Shown one piece after another: positions 1 through 11,229 of a stretch of 64,000 bases of DNA. The stretch spans positions 310,001 to 374,000 of the forward strand of contig JAIXMO010000006.1 in NCBI GenBank assembly GCA_025677825.1, written 5' to 3'. The position numbers were made by a program, and so were the translations under genes. The notes beneath the pieces were generated by a model, which saw only the letters and a program-made list of their open reading frames with translations, was not told the origin of the DNA and did no database searches. Positions within the stretch are counted from its first letter, which is position 1; every line of letters begins with the position of its first letter. The stretch is from Helicostylum pulchrum (taxonomy: Eukaryota; Mucoromycota; Mucoromycetes; Mucorales; Mucoraceae).

Positions 1-885
1 TACTTTGGATTGGATGGCGTTGATGAAATTATGAGACCAAATATCATCTATAAAAATTGAATGATTTAGAGAAAAGTGGTAAGAGAGAGAGAGAGGATAC
101 AATAGAGAGACTTACCTTGGTTTGTGCAAACAATGAATTCACCTCTTGCAAAACGAATACCAACATTTTTACCTTCGAATTCATGAAGAGGAGCATTACC
201 CAAGTTTGGTAAAATATTATGAATCTTTTCGGAGACAGTAATAATACGATGATTTAAATATTTTGATCTACGGAATCTCTAATAAAAGTAATAAAGAGGT
301 TAAAGAAAACCACAATCAAAGATCAAGTAAAACAAGACTTACAAATGCATCTACAATTCTTCTACTATCCTTTGGTGGGTTCCATTCAATAATTAATAAT
401 TCAATCTTTTGGTTAGAGTTTTCTGCTAATAAATAAGCACTATCAATAAAGTTTTGGAAACGATGATGTTGATTTCTGTCAAAAAATAAAGAGTTTTTAA
501 TAAGTACACACTAAATAGTTTTGATTTTTTTTTCTTTTTTTTACCCAGCATAGTCATCCATACGAGTTACAATAACAATTGAAAGATAATATTCTACTTT
601 TTCGCCACTGAGACATTGCTCCCATTCTTTTCGGTCTACTTGGAGATGAGATGCAGTGTTTGCAAGACATTGCAGAGATGTATTCTTTTTGTAAGCAGGT
701 CTGGCATCATTCAGCATGACGTTGGAATCATCGTTCAGATTTACGTTGTAATCTTTACCAGTATAGTTTAAGTCGACACCTTTATTATAGTTTACTACAT
801 AGAATAAGCATGATAGCGATATCATTATGGACACTAATGTCAAGATAACAGTGTTTTTTCTCGACATGGCTATTCTTACTGTCAT
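1..885 (-). CDS. Glycosyltransferase-like type II membrane protein (3' partial)
   Basis: Four exons on the minus strand (885-545, 475-343, 278-116, 47-1) join in frame through canonical GT-AG introns; the 3' end lies beyond the window. The N-terminus has a short basic stretch followed by a hydrophobic anchor (MSRKNTVILTLVSIMISL), so the protein should sit in the Golgi/ER membrane with its catalytic part in the lumen. The luminal part contains SIVIVTRMDDYAG, LLIIEWNPP, a histidine/arginine-rich stretch and NVGIRFARGEFIVC followed by DDIWS, an order that resembles GT-A-fold glycosyltransferase-like proteins; acceptor and donor sugars cannot be told. Two starts are possible, at 883-885 or 865-867; the second puts the anchor right at the N-terminus. 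Membrane topology is clear, the enzyme class is inferred. Confidence 0.6.
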
Positions 886-1655
886 AAAAAAATAAAAAAA
901 GAAAGAAGAAGAGAGAGAAAAGAAGTATAAAACTAAACAAATCATTAGTCGGGAATTGGTTAGGTCCTTTTTTTTTTTGGTGTTGTAATACTTGTACTAC
1001 ATTTAATTTCAATGTTATATTTCTTTTTGCAAGTAAAGTAAAATGTTCAAAAAAGTAACTTTCTCGGTTTATTTAATTGACAAGTATACAGCTGACAGAT
1101 TTTGCTTTATGCGTGGCTATACGCCAAACACAAAATGTAGGTCGGTAAAAAAAAAAAGGACCAGTTTATTGTTTATTTATATACGCTACACTGTGAGTGG
1201 GTGGACCCGCAAAGCTGGTATATCAAGGTACTACCAATAGTTTTTCAAGAGGCTGGGCTCTAAAGACTTTCCCGATACTGATAAAACTTTTTTTTTAATA
1301 GTATACATGTAATGCTTTTATTAGCATCACCTTACCTTTTGGAAAAAAAAAAAGACTATAATACAGATGCAATTTGAAGCGGCTTCAGTTTCCCGGACAA
1401 CTTTAATTTTTTTTATAAGCTGTTCGAACCTTCTTGGGTTTCTTTTTTAACGACTTTTTTTTCAATCGCTCATTGACTTTTTTTCTTTTTCTTTTTTTTT
1501 CTCTTGGCACAATGACAATTTAGCGTTTTAAACCGCTTGGTTTAATACTCTAATTAGCATACTTGATGCAAGAGAAACTGCTTTTTTTTCATAATAATGC
1601 ACATTCCGAGTAATGCGTTTTGTTTGTTTGTACGATATCAGGCACTAACTATTTC
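886..1655. other. Intergenic region, promoter of the glycosyltransferase-like gene
   Basis: AT-rich spacer with several T-runs between the start of the upstream minus-strand gene and the stop of the Sec14-like gene. No coding exon, RNA gene or repeat was recognised. Confidence 0.5.
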
Positions 1656-2975
1656 CTAAAATGTATTTTTTATTACTGATTTAACAGTTGTGGTGGTAGA
1701 GGGTAAAAGGCCGCATAAGGATCGATCGGAAAGAGCAGAATCCATCACTTCCTCGTTATACACAGTAGGGACTTTTTCATTTTTATCTGTTGGTTTAAAT
1801 TTTGATTTCATGGGTACACAACCACCTGACATATGAGAGCAGGTACATGTACCACCTAAAAAATCGGGCAGATTCTCTGCTTCGACATATTCTAATAAAA
1901 CAGATTCAAAGTCTTTTCCCAATACATGAATCTTATCTAACGTCTACGAAAAAAGAAAAAACTGATATAAAAAAGCATGTTTCAATGCAAGAACGAAACA
2001 AAAAAAAACTTACGCGTGGATTTAACCAAGGTTTAATCACTTTAAACATGACGACAAAAGCAGAAGGAGCATTGACAACAAATAAACGGTGTAAAGTTTC
2101 TGGGTAATAGTGTTGAACAATTTCTGCAATTGCTCTTAAATGTTGAAAGGCACCCATATGAAACTCTAAGAAAAAGAAAATCAATTACAGGTAAAAAATA
2201 AAATAAAAACGTGTCTAAAACATTACGCCATAAACTCATATTGGTGCAATCAAAAATAGCAGTTTCACTGTGAATTGATTTTCCTGCCTTTTCACAACCT
2301 TCAGGCATAAGAACGCGACTTAAAAATTCTTGGGTGGCGATTTGATAATTTGTAATTTCAAGGGTTGACACATTATTTCCCATTTCTTTTGCATTATGAT
2401 AACCCTAGGAAAAAAAAATGAATATAAGGAGAGAAGCAAAAAAAAAGGGGGGGGAGGAGGAGAGCTAGTTGCTTACGGTACGATCAATCAAGATCGGATG
2501 ACCTTCTTTATCGAATTTATGAAAACAATCTCCACCAACACAATTAGCAATGCGAACGACACTTTCTGACAACAGTGGTTCTACATTAAAGTTTGTATCT
2601 TGAATATGCTTGTATCCTCTGCAAGCAACGAGAGGAGGCAATTTGTTGTATTTTGTTGCTACGGGTAAATGATCAACGTCTAATTTCGTACGCCATTCGT
2701 ATGTATCTACTAATTGTTGCTTGGCATCGTCCTACACATCAATTAAAAGAGCGTAAGCAGTAAAATTCTACTCTTTTGTTTTGTAAATTTAAACTTTACA
2801 ACGTTCCAAATATTAGCTTCCAAATATTGAATTAGTTGCTAAGTTACAATAATTTAGTTTTATGCGTTTATGTTTTTAATTTTTTATGTGAGGTTACATT
2901 TTTGGAAAATTTATCTATAACTGATTCACTTAATAAGCCATAAAGTTGATCAAGTTTTTGTTGTTCCGAAGACAT
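1656..2975 (-). CDS. Sec14-like CRAL-TRIO lipid-transfer protein
   Basis: Six exons (2975-2898, 2838-2800, 2731-2477, 2404-2227, 2165-2014, 1943-1656) give 329 residues with every junction in phase. The second exon is only 39 nt and supplies LIQYLEANIWNV, the leucine/arginine-rich helix of the CRAL-TRIO N-terminal domain, continuing as DDAKQQLVDTYEWR. The CRAL-TRIO lobe follows: HKFDKEGHPILIDRTGYHN, an FHMGAFQHLRAIAEIVQHYYPE helix region, LFVVNAPSAF, then LPDFLGGTCTC...GGCV at its end, all standard Sec14 landmarks. Such proteins exchange phosphatidylinositol with another lipid between membranes and are cytosolic. The acidic/serine-rich tail of about 50 residues has no recognised domain. It is shorter and more divergent than Sec14 itself, so it is best called Sec14-like. 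Confidence 0.88.
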
Positions 2976-3681
2976 ACTCTAAAAAAGAAAAAGAAAACAG
3001 GAAAGAGAAGTAAAAAGGAAATTAAAAAAAAGGGTATTTTATTTTTGCTTGCTATTAATGACATCACGCTACGAAAAAAAAAGATAAAAATGAGGAGTAG
3101 CAGTCTATCGATTGAAACCAATCCCGTTTTTTTTTTTAATTTTCCTATTTAAGACTGACAATTTTTTTTTTTTTTTTACACAGCAAAAGTTGGTATTTAA
3201 CAGCAACCAAAAAGATGGATATAAGTTTTTGACATGTTTTTTTTTTGCGACCCGGAAGTTTAAAATAATAAATCATTGACCCGGATGTTCGCAAATCTCT
3301 CTCTCTTTGTATGTGTTTAATCAAAATGTAAATGTTTAATCAGTAAAAAAGTAATAATTTTTTTTTATATGATGCATATTGTGCTGCGCATAGAAAATAT
3401 AGCACATTTCTCTGTTTATTCGGAGCACAATGGCTTGATAAATATATTCGCGTTTGGGAAGTACGGGTACTGACTTTTAAAAAAATAAAAAGGAACCCGT
3501 CAAAAACATCAAATGAAAGGCACAAAAAAGTAACGTGATCTGGTTTTGTTTGGATCTGAATTTAAGGATTGATTGGTTTTTCTTTTTCTTTTTTTTATTT
3601 CTTTTTTCTTTTTCTTCTTTTTTTTTTTTGTATTTCTGACAACAAGACCTCCCCCCCCCCCTTTTAAAAAAAAGATTTTAA
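2976..3681. promoter_or_regulatory. Divergent intergenic region between Sec14-like and DUF3020-type genes
   Basis: About 700 bp of AT-rich DNA separate two divergently transcribed start codons, so both promoters must lie here. It contains long T-runs and a C10 run (3651-3661) just upstream of the plus-strand start. No convincing conserved operator was recognised. Confidence 0.4.
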
Positions 3682-4442
3682 ATGACAGAAGAATGTATTT
3701 TTACTTGTCCACAATGTCCTAAAAGTAAGTGAGTAGTATAATACAATGTAAAATATATGTGTGTAAATATGTAAACTAAACACCTATAAAGTTTTTGCTA
3801 CAAGATCTAATTTGTAGGTATAAGATATGTTATATGTGTCATGTAAAAAAAAAACGATTAATAATATAAAATATTAGAAAACGACATATGGAAAACCCGA
3901 ATATTCATAATATACCGTATACTCGTAGCCGAGACCAAAAGAGGTGGCAAGGACATTCAAAGAAAGTATCGAGCAGACAAGAGACGACGGAAAGAATGAG
4001 AAAATGGAGAGCAGAGAACCGAGATAAAAATAAGCGAAACGATTTACGCTGTAGAGTATATCGATTAGCACGTCAAAAGTACGGAGAACAAGACTCTGTG
4101 GAAAAGCAGCAGTTTATTGAACAAGAGATTAATACAAGACTTGGAAAGAGATTATTAAATGATCAAAAGAATGAATCATTAAATGAACTACCTTTTTACT
4201 CGGCACCACTTCAAAAAATTGAATTACCTTCCTTGACAGAATATCACATGAGAAGTCAACCTACTTCTCCTACCATTAGCAGTAGTACGATAGATGACAA
4301 CAACTCACATAGGCGAAATAGCACAAATTCAATAACGACAACAATCACTTCTCCTATACTCACTCCTCCTCTTCTTCCTTCTGCATCCTTACCTCCAATG
4401 CAATCATTCTTGACTTCAATTTTTAAGCAAGAAAATCAATAA
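3682..4442 (+). CDS. DUF3020-type fungal protein, putative transcriptional regulator
   Basis: The last exon (3878-4442) carries a basic segment, TERMRKWRAENRDKNKRNDLR, followed by CRVYRLARQKYG and a short acidic/glutamine stretch; this W-RxxN-xxKN-NDLRCRV arrangement is the DUF3020 signature found in fungal transcription-associated proteins. The C-terminal half is serine/threonine/proline-rich and looks disordered. The start is placed at 3682 (MTEECIFTCPQCPK, a CxxC pair). Two splice solutions reach the last exon in frame: exon 1 to 3724, a 25-nt exon 3818-3842, then 3878; or exon 1 extended to 3728 and joined directly to 3878. The first uses the better donor. The stop lies only 129 bp before the next start, so the intergenic spacer is very short. 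Domain call is good; function is inferred. Confidence 0.7.
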
Positions 4443-4571
4443 AAATTTGTAAATAATATTGCGTGTTTAAAACACATGCATGTGTATCATATGACCTGAG
4501 ATTGATAAATACATTTTTTCTTTTTTTTTATTCTTTTTTCTCTTTTTTACTTTTTACTTTTTAAAAAAACC

Positions 4572-6738
4572 ATGACTGAATTCATAGTTTATGAAGATTC
4601 TCCTCTTGCTGAATATTTACAATGTAAGTCTTTTTTTTTCCCTTTTGCAGGTACCGTTGTCATTAACAATATATTTTATTTTGTTGCTGTAGCAATTGAC
4701 AAAGCCGAAACTACTGTCAAAGTAACTCCTCCATCTTTAAATATTAATGGTCATGTCAACCAGTCAATCACTAGCAGACCTGATATCTCTAAAATGTGGA
4801 GATACTCCGTGTTTCATGTAAGCTATCATTTTATATTTAACAAAAAGAGAAATAGAACCCACCTTACAAGAATTATAATATAGGACGCCTTTTCGGTTTC
4901 TTTACCAAGAAGTGAAGAAACAGCCTTTGAAGAAAAGTTTAAATATTTAATAGTGACCTCACCTCTGTTAAATGAGACCTTGTCCATTCACCATAATAGA
5001 CATCAGCAACAACAACAGCCCACTTTTCAAACGTCAGCAACTAGTACTAGTACAAAACTCGGTCTGGCCACCAACCTTATTACCACACTGGCCGTTTTAC
5101 TGGGTGCAGAAAGGTACATGATGCAACCAAAAATACCTGTGATCACTTTATTTTTCTCTACTTCGGCATCTATTTTTTTTATTTACAGACACAGGGTAAA
5201 AATAAAAATAAAAAATAAAAATAAAAAAAAGTGCTGCTACTAACTAACATTCTTTACACTTAAAAAGCGTCGTTCTTTTATACGACAATTATACCAAATT
5301 GCATTAACAAGAATGGGAGCATTTACAAACCACTGTGATACATTTGATACCAAAGTACACCGATGCCTAATCACAATCCAGGAAATTGAACTTGTATCTC
5401 GTGGGTACCGTCTCTCAACACCACTTTCACCTATCTCACGTATTGAACAAAACAGCAAAAGTCGGAAATGTGTGCAACTCCGCAACCGATTAGCCTCTGT
5501 GCTTCGAAGGGCATTTATTATTTACGAAGAAGGCATTATTGATTTAATGGATGTGATTCATAAAAAGAACTTGAATACCTTGTATGAAATGTACAACGTG
5601 CATTCGATTGCTTCTTTGTCGGCTATGGGTGATGACATTAGTGATGAAGGCTATAGTTTGGAACAGCTGAAGAAATTAGCGCAGATTATGCATTCAAAGA
5701 GAAGAGAATGTATGGTTCATTTCTTGGCGTTAGGTGTGATGACGGAAGATCATGATTCTGTACACTATAATTATAGTGAAGGGTGGGGTATCATCAACCA
5801 AGTATTGGGAAAGTTGGTAGATGAAACTGAAAAGTTTACTTTGGATATTGTAGAGGCATTAGATGCTGAATTTTGTAAGTTTTTTAAACCCCAACCCCCA
5901 AAAAAAAGGAGGAGGATATCCCTAATATTTTATATTTTAGATAAACCAATGCATGGGTTCGATAAAAATAATGATACTTCAAAGATAGAAGATGCACGGT
6001 TAAAGAAGTTTGTACATAGATTATCTTCACTTGAACAACAATTAAGAACAATGGAAGCCAAAATTTATTTATGCAGTGAAGATGTGCGGCAATTAAACTC
6101 AGCAGGTAAAAAAAAAAAAAAAAAAAAAAAAGTAAAATACAAAATGTTAAATTACATTAAAAAACGTTATTAGAAGAATCTTCCACTGAAGTAAAAGATA
6201 AATTATTAAATGAATACATGTCGGTTCAAAAAGGGTTTGAAAATATGATTCAAGAATGGGAACTTGGTAAAACTGTATTAGAGTCTTTTTTAGAACCATC
6301 GTCTTCATCCACCACTATAACTGAACAACAAGAAAAACTAGTAGAACAACAAGATCAGCATGAACATCAAGATGAGACGGAAGGAAAAGGCATGATTTTA
6401 GATTCCGAAGACGTTGCTGATATTTTAAATTTGCCACTTGCATCGAAAGCTTCTGTATTTGAAGCCATTGCTGGTGTTGTAGAGAAAAACGGTAGAGAAA
6501 AGTCAAAAATGACCAGAAAAGAACGTATAGAAGAAATGAGAATGAAACGAACCAAACAAGTAAAATAGTATAAATGTGTATAAGCTTTTTTTTATTATTA
6601 TTAATATCCCTATTTTTATAGTCTGAAGACAAGTTAAATCGTATGGATTCTCAAACAATGGTACATGAACTAAAAAATGTACTTTTTAAACGAGTCAATG
6701 ACTTGGACTTGGAGCAAGATACCCCCCCTTCTTTTTAA
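4572..6738 (+). CDS. Vezatin/Inp2-like membrane protein (myosin receptor family)
   Basis: Seven exons (4572-4623, 4693-4817, 4884-5195, 5268-5874, 5941-6105, 6174-6559, 6622-6738) give about 587 residues. The N-terminus EDSPLAEYLQ and the block MWRYSVFHDAFSVSLPRSEE resemble fungal vezatin-family proteins, which include the peroxisomal myosin-V receptor Inp2. A pair of hydrophobic segments (LGLATNLITTLAVLLGAE, then PVITLFFSTSASIFFIY) is followed by the arginine cluster RHRRRSFIRQ, as expected of a two-pass hairpin membrane protein with its long coiled C-terminal part in the cytosol. The middle is helical; the tail is acidic and lysine-rich. The stop is 5 bp from the SHY1 stop on the other strand. 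A peroxisomal role is inference from the family. Confidence 0.6.
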
Positions 6739-6743
6739 ATAAA

Positions 6744-7790
6744 TTATACGCGTTTGATTTTAGTAGGTCTAGCTGGTGGTTTTCTTAATAATCTCCAAAG
6801 CATAATAGATGTAGCAATCGAAAGTGAGTACCATGTAATCAAATAGTTTAAGTGATGGTTACGGATTTCTACTACGGGCGATCTTCCAACTGGAATACCC
6901 TTTTCAATCAATACATATTCTCTCGAGGGCGATAAATCTATACCAGTCTTAATTTATGGGTTATATATTCAAATACAATTAATATCTTACCAGATACACT
7001 TTCAATCATAATAGGTTGGGTATGGAACATTTGTGCAATCGTCTCTACGTCTGCCCAATACCATTGGTTTCCCTTGACATCATTATCAGGTGTAAATGTA
7101 TTTCTCTATTTGATTCTTATAAGTAAAAAAAAAAAAAAAAAAATGTTGTATTGTGTGTAGTAGTACATTACCTCTTCGTTAACACGGATTAAACCAACTA
7201 CTTCAACATCACCTTGCACTAAACTTTCAGGTCTGGTCTTTGGATCCTTTTTTTCAGGCGCAATCCAACCTCTTTTAACCAAAATGGTAGTACCATTATC
7301 GCGTTCAAATGGAGTAATGACAAAATATCCTGCTTTTCCATCTCCTCTTGTTCTAGGGCCCAATAAAATTTCTTCATCGTGACGGAAACGACCTGTTGCA
7401 TATACTTTACGATATTCATATTCATCAAGCACATCAGGACTAAAATTTAGAATATTAGTAATACACTACTTTTTTTAAAAAAAAGTTGTGGGGGAAATTT
7501 TACTTTATGCGTCTAGGTAAAGGAATGGCATCTCTCTCTAAACGATCTTCCAAGGTGTTGATATAGTTTACTTTCCAACGAAGTCTTTTCACTTGCCATG
7601 TACCTAACCCAAACGCAACAAATGGTACGGTACATAATAAAATGGTACCCAAACCAAATTTGCGTTGCTTGGCTTTGTACATTTCCTTGACGGGCTGCTC
7701 GGTCTCGGTGGTGTAGCACCGCTTCATAGCGTTGGATTGACGAATACAACGGCCCGTTGTAAGTCCTAATTGTCCAAGACGTTTTAACAT
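6744..7790 (-). CDS. SHY1: SURF1/Shy1 cytochrome c oxidase assembly factor
   Basis: Four exons (7790-7504, 7439-7172, 7105-6991, 6937-6744) give 287 residues, the usual SURF1 size. The N-terminus is a mitochondrial presequence (basic, MLKRLGQLGLTTGR), followed by the first inner-membrane helix LLCTVPFVAFGLGTWQVKRL with the family motif GxWQVxRLxWK. The intermembrane-space part carries RKVYATGRFRHDEEILLGPR, the NGTTILVKRGW motif and NQWYWADVE. The second membrane helix (HHLNYLITWYSLSIATSIM) includes the conserved NHHLxY. SURF1 proteins help insert haem a into Cox1 during complex IV assembly in the mitochondrial inner membrane. The final exon was set by choosing the acceptor that preserves DLSPSREYVLIEKG. 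Confidence 0.95.
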
Positions 7791-7944
7791 TTGGTTTTAT
7801 TAAAGAAGAAAAAAAAATCCCTGCTCAAAAAACATCCCCAGCTGTAATTTTGTTTAAAAAGAAATGGAGTTTGAAAGTCGTGCCATTTTTTTCTTTTTGA
7901 CAGATGGCATTAATCACCTACAATAAAACCAGAATTTTTTTTTA

Positions 7945-8420
7945 TTGGTGAGCACCAGGTTTTTTGAAAATGAAGTGTATTGTTCTATCCAAAAAAGTAT
8001 GATGTTTAACCACTAAAAGTGTAAGTGTGACATATGAAAGAGTCTTTTTACAGAGCCCTTTTTTATCATTTTCTTTTCTTATGACTAACTAACGTGTAAG
8101 TATGACATAAATATGATAAATTTCAGACCTCCTTTTTATCATTCTTTTTTTCTTTTCCTTTCATTCTCAAGACCAACTCCTAAACTCAAAAAGACCAAGC
8201 TTCTATTTCCTCTTGCACAAGTCCTCCTACCGAAGATGGACTTTACAAACCTTTCGATCGTCGATAGTTATTTCCAGTATAGGGAAATAAATGAACAGGA
8301 TATGTAAAACAAGTACACAAAAACAGGTACGTGAGTAATAATATCCTGCACCTTTTTTTTTGAACTTGTAAATTGACAGTGTATTTGCTCATTTTAAAGG
8401 AAGTGTCTGGTGCTCACCAA
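7945..8420. repeat. Segment bounded by a perfect 14-bp inverted repeat
   Basis: TTGGTGAGCACCAG at 7945-7958 recurs as its exact reverse complement at 8407-8420. The right end is followed by two more copies of the related word AACCTGGTGC (near 8427 and 8450). The 476-bp interior has no credible gene. The arrangement resembles a small non-autonomous element, but no target-site duplication is obvious. Confidence 0.45.
8019..8160. repeat. Imperfect tandem duplication, 75-bp period
   Basis: GTGTAAGTGTGACATA at 8019 recurs as GTGTAAGTATGACATA at 8094, and each copy is followed by a T-rich stretch containing TTTTTTATCATT. The duplicate lies inside the inverted-repeat segment. Confidence 0.5.
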
Positions 8421-8695
8421 AACAAAACCTGGTGCCTACAAAAAAGAAAAACCTGGTGCGAAAACTGGGTGCGCGTATCTTCCTCCTCTCTTTACTTTGC
8501 GCGAGCACTTAAAGAGATGATAATGACCTAATTTGTTTCGTCTGCTTCTTCGCAAAAAATACAAAACATGATTTTTTTTTAAAACAAAAAGCTGAAAAAG
8601 CCAAGCGAAAAGCTGAAAAAAAAGCCAGCAGTGTGTTTATTTTATGCTGTAAAATATTTTTTTTTTTCCTAAGACTAACTTTATTATTTTTATAG

Positions 8696-9340
8696 CAATT
8701 AAAGCAGTATATTGAAATTGTATACCTATCCACTGATCCCAAATCAATAGCGCACGAGAAGAGGTCTATGTCACTGAACAACATTATGTCAGTTTTGTGG
8801 GAGTGTTATTTGGTTTTCCAAGAGCAGCCTGTCAGCAAATTCGTTAACTGGTGTACGGCACAGAAATTTGAATTTTTGAGCACAAATGTTAAGAAACACG
8901 ACTCCGATATAAGATCATCACTCAGAGCATTATATGTATTAAGGCCTAGTTATAAAGATAAGTAATGATTAACATTAGCTGTTTATTAATTATTGTTACT
9001 ATTATTAATTATCGTATCGTAGATATTTTATTAGAAGAGATAGTCAAAGTATCTGTAAAATACCAAGAATATATTAAGAAGGTTACAATATATTAGGATA
9101 TTGCCGTAAATCAAGAACAACCGTAGATAGAGGTGAAGTTATAAAAGCATTTCAAGCGATGATTGCCGGTTAAAAAACCGATCTTTCGTTGAATATGTTT
9201 ACGTGAGTGTCAGTTGCAACTCTAAAACTCCAATACCAAGAAGAGATTTGAAAAAGAACTTAACAATAACTGAATCATCAGAGGTGGATGGTGACACCCA
9301 AGGTACCCAATATCTTACAGAATGCAGTTATAATTAATAC
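8696..9340 (+). pseudogene. Decayed copy 1 of an unrecognised repeated gene
   Basis: Translating the plus strand after an acceptor at 8695 gives QLKQYIEIVYLSTDPKSIAHE, then an open stretch to a stop at 8963-8965 (WECYLVFQEQPVSKFVNW, SSLRALYVLRPSYKD), a putative exon near 9022 (ILLEEIVKVSVKYQEYIKK), and LGYCRKSRTTVDRG...VSVSCNSKTPIPRRDLKK. The last part needs a frameshift and has an in-frame stop near 9171. Each block matches, in the same order, the minus-strand copy at 9566-10218. I do not recognise the family; the (L/I)GYxRKS motif only superficially recalls the N-terminus of serine recombinases. It is probably a dead gene of repetitive origin. Confidence 0.6.
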
Positions 9341-9355
9341 TAACTTTTTGTTGAT

Positions 9356-9583
9356 AGATTTGATAAAGGATGTAGCAAAGATGAATAAAGCGGTTTTAGT
9401 GGCTACCAATCCGGCTGGTTTAACTACAAACATGAACGATTTGGAATAATTTATTCGATGTGTCAAACCCGCAGAATCAATAATCACTAAACACGCTTTA
9501 TCCGCCTTTATTAAGTCTACAAATAGAAAGTCAGCATTAAATGCAAAATTGTACTCTATATCATTTTATATAAGATATTGAAT
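9356..9583 (+). pseudogene. Unrecognised coding relic between the inverted copies
   Basis: One plus-strand frame is open apart from a single TAA and reads LIKDVAKMNKAVLVATNPAGL...FIRCVKPAESIITKHALSAF, with the composition of real protein. It may be the continuation of decayed copy 1, or a separate fragment. No family was recognised. Confidence 0.3.
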
Positions 9584-10218
9584 ACCTTGAGCGTCACCAA
9601 CCACTTCTGATAATTCATTCATTATATTACTCTTTTTTAAATATCTTCTGTTCATGGGAGTTTTTGAATTACAGCTTATTGTATCATACACCTTTTCTAC
9701 CAAAGACCTTCTTTGCAATCCAACTACCATTGATTGAAGCGATTGGGTTACGTTAGGATTACCCCTCGTCGTTTTTGACCTGCAGCAGTAGCCTAACATA
9801 ATGTATCCTTGTTTTTTTTAAAAATCTCGAATACAATCTTGATACTTTGCTGATAATTTTATGATATTATTCAATAAAACATCTACGATACTACAATTAT
9901 TAATACTGTAATAGTGATAATAAAAAACACATTAATTACCTTTATGGCTATCCTTTAATACGTATACGCCTCGCAGTGATGACCTTGTCGCTGAATTTTC
10001 ATGTTTTCTCTTCACCTCTGCTTCAAAAAACTTCAACTTCTGTGAGGAGCAACAGTTGTTGAATTTGCTAAAAGGTTGGTCTTGAAAAACTAAACAGTAA
10101 CGCCGCATCTCTGACATAATACTATCGCTCGATAAAAATCTATAATCATATGATATAGATTTTGGATCTTCTGACAGATACGCAATATTTATAAACTGTT
10201 TTAGTTGCGGTTCAGATT
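9566..10218 (-). pseudogene. Decayed copy 2 of the unrecognised repeated gene (inverted)
   Basis: The minus strand encodes, in order, EPQLKQFINIAYLSEDPKSIS (after an acceptor at 10219-10220), CLVFQDQPFSKFNNC with SSLRGVYVLKDSHKG, a probable exon VLLNNIIKLSAKYQDCIRD after TATCGTAG, then MLGYCCRSKTTRGN...SCNSKTPMNRRYLKK...QGIQYLI. These blocks parallel copy 1 with roughly half the residues conserved. This copy keeps longer open frames than copy 1, so it may be the younger or less damaged one, but its end abuts the inverted neighbour and looks truncated. A further upstream exon with acidic NNQEADREIDEVV is possible at 10270-10440. Confidence 0.6.
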
Positions 10219-10724
10219 CTATGAAAATGATAAGGTCAGTTCATTGGAGATGAAAAAATATTTTACTGTGAAAAGGTACCAAGAATTATGTTATTATCTG
10301 CTTAAAAGTTTCGACTTCTTTTATATCCGCTTCTTCATTATTAATATATGTATTGACAACTTCGTCTATTTCTCTATCCGCTTCTTGATTATTTTTAATT
10401 GTTTCTTTTGAAGATGAATATAAATGAATATCGAACCAATTTGAGTATATAACTCTTGTGCATGAGAGACTTTTTTTTTTAGGATTTCTGCTATAGCATA
10501 CGTCAGCGTCTTCAATTTATGATCTTGGTATACTTCTTTACATTCTCTGGATTATACGGCACAGCGTAAAGCAAGCATGCTGCCTCTTCGCGCGAGAAAT
10601 AACAAGGAGGAATTCTTGATACACGATTAATTTACACGATCGATTAAAAAAAATCCTGACGAATTACTTACTTTATAGATAACCGTTACTCTAAGAAGAA
10701 CCTTGTAGGTTTGTACGAGCATAA

Positions 10725-10810
10725 AAAACGAAAAACAAAAAAACAAAACATGAAAACGAAAAACAAAAACAAAACATGAAAGCGAAAAGACAAAAACGAA
10801 ACAAAGTAAT
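10725..10810. repeat. Minisatellite-like A-rich tandem repeat
   Basis: The stretch is built from repeated AAAACGAAAAACAAAA and ACAAAACATGAAA words in irregular tandem. It forms open frames on the minus strand that are purely compositional. Confidence 0.6.
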
Positions 10811-11229
10811 AAAAGAAAAAGAAAAAGGGCTTGATAGAATAAATATGGGTGATAAAAAAGGATGATAAAACACGTATATACTACTATTTGCTTCATAAAT
10901 ACTATATATGTGTGATTCCTATTGTTCCAGCCAGATTCACGTAAGATTCGATAAAACCAAGTTGGAAAAGTAACAGTTTGGTGATGAGCTTGATAATTGG
11001 TTTGATTTGTGGCTTTATTTACGATTGTTTGTGAAGCTTGCTTTGCTGACTTGTCGAATGCGTTCTCTGATTGAGTATTTTGGTCAAAAATAAAAAAAAA
11101 GTGTGTGACAGCATTTTTATTTTATTTTAAATGGGTATCTGTTACATAGACTTGACAAAATGCGTATAAAAGTAAAAAAAAAAAAAAAGGACTACACTTT
11201 CTTTTTCTCCTATTACTTATTTATCTGTG
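10811..11229. other. Intergenic region upstream of the F-box relic
   Basis: AT-rich DNA with an A15 run at 11174-11188. No gene or RNA feature was recognised. Confidence 0.4.

Noticed and set aside
1415..1440. A GTTCGAACC word resembling a tRNA T-arm
   Set aside because: No acceptor stem, D-arm or anticodon arm can be formed around it.
2946..3152. Lysine-rich frame in the Sec14 promoter region
   Set aside because: It consists of codons from A-homopolymers and shows no protein features.
4624..4650. A 27-nt intron (GTAAGT...TTTTGCAG) at the first junction of the vezatin-like gene
   Set aside because: It is far below normal intron size here; the same donor with the acceptor at 4692 gives a typical 69-nt intron and a better protein.
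5189..5195. A 7-nt microexon in the vezatin-like gene
   Set aside because: It is only needed if 5114-5188 is always spliced. That stretch is open, in frame and encodes an expected membrane segment, so exon 3 most simply runs on to 5195.
10627..10896. Phe/Ser-rich frames on the minus strand
   Set aside because: They arise from the A-rich minisatellite read backwards.
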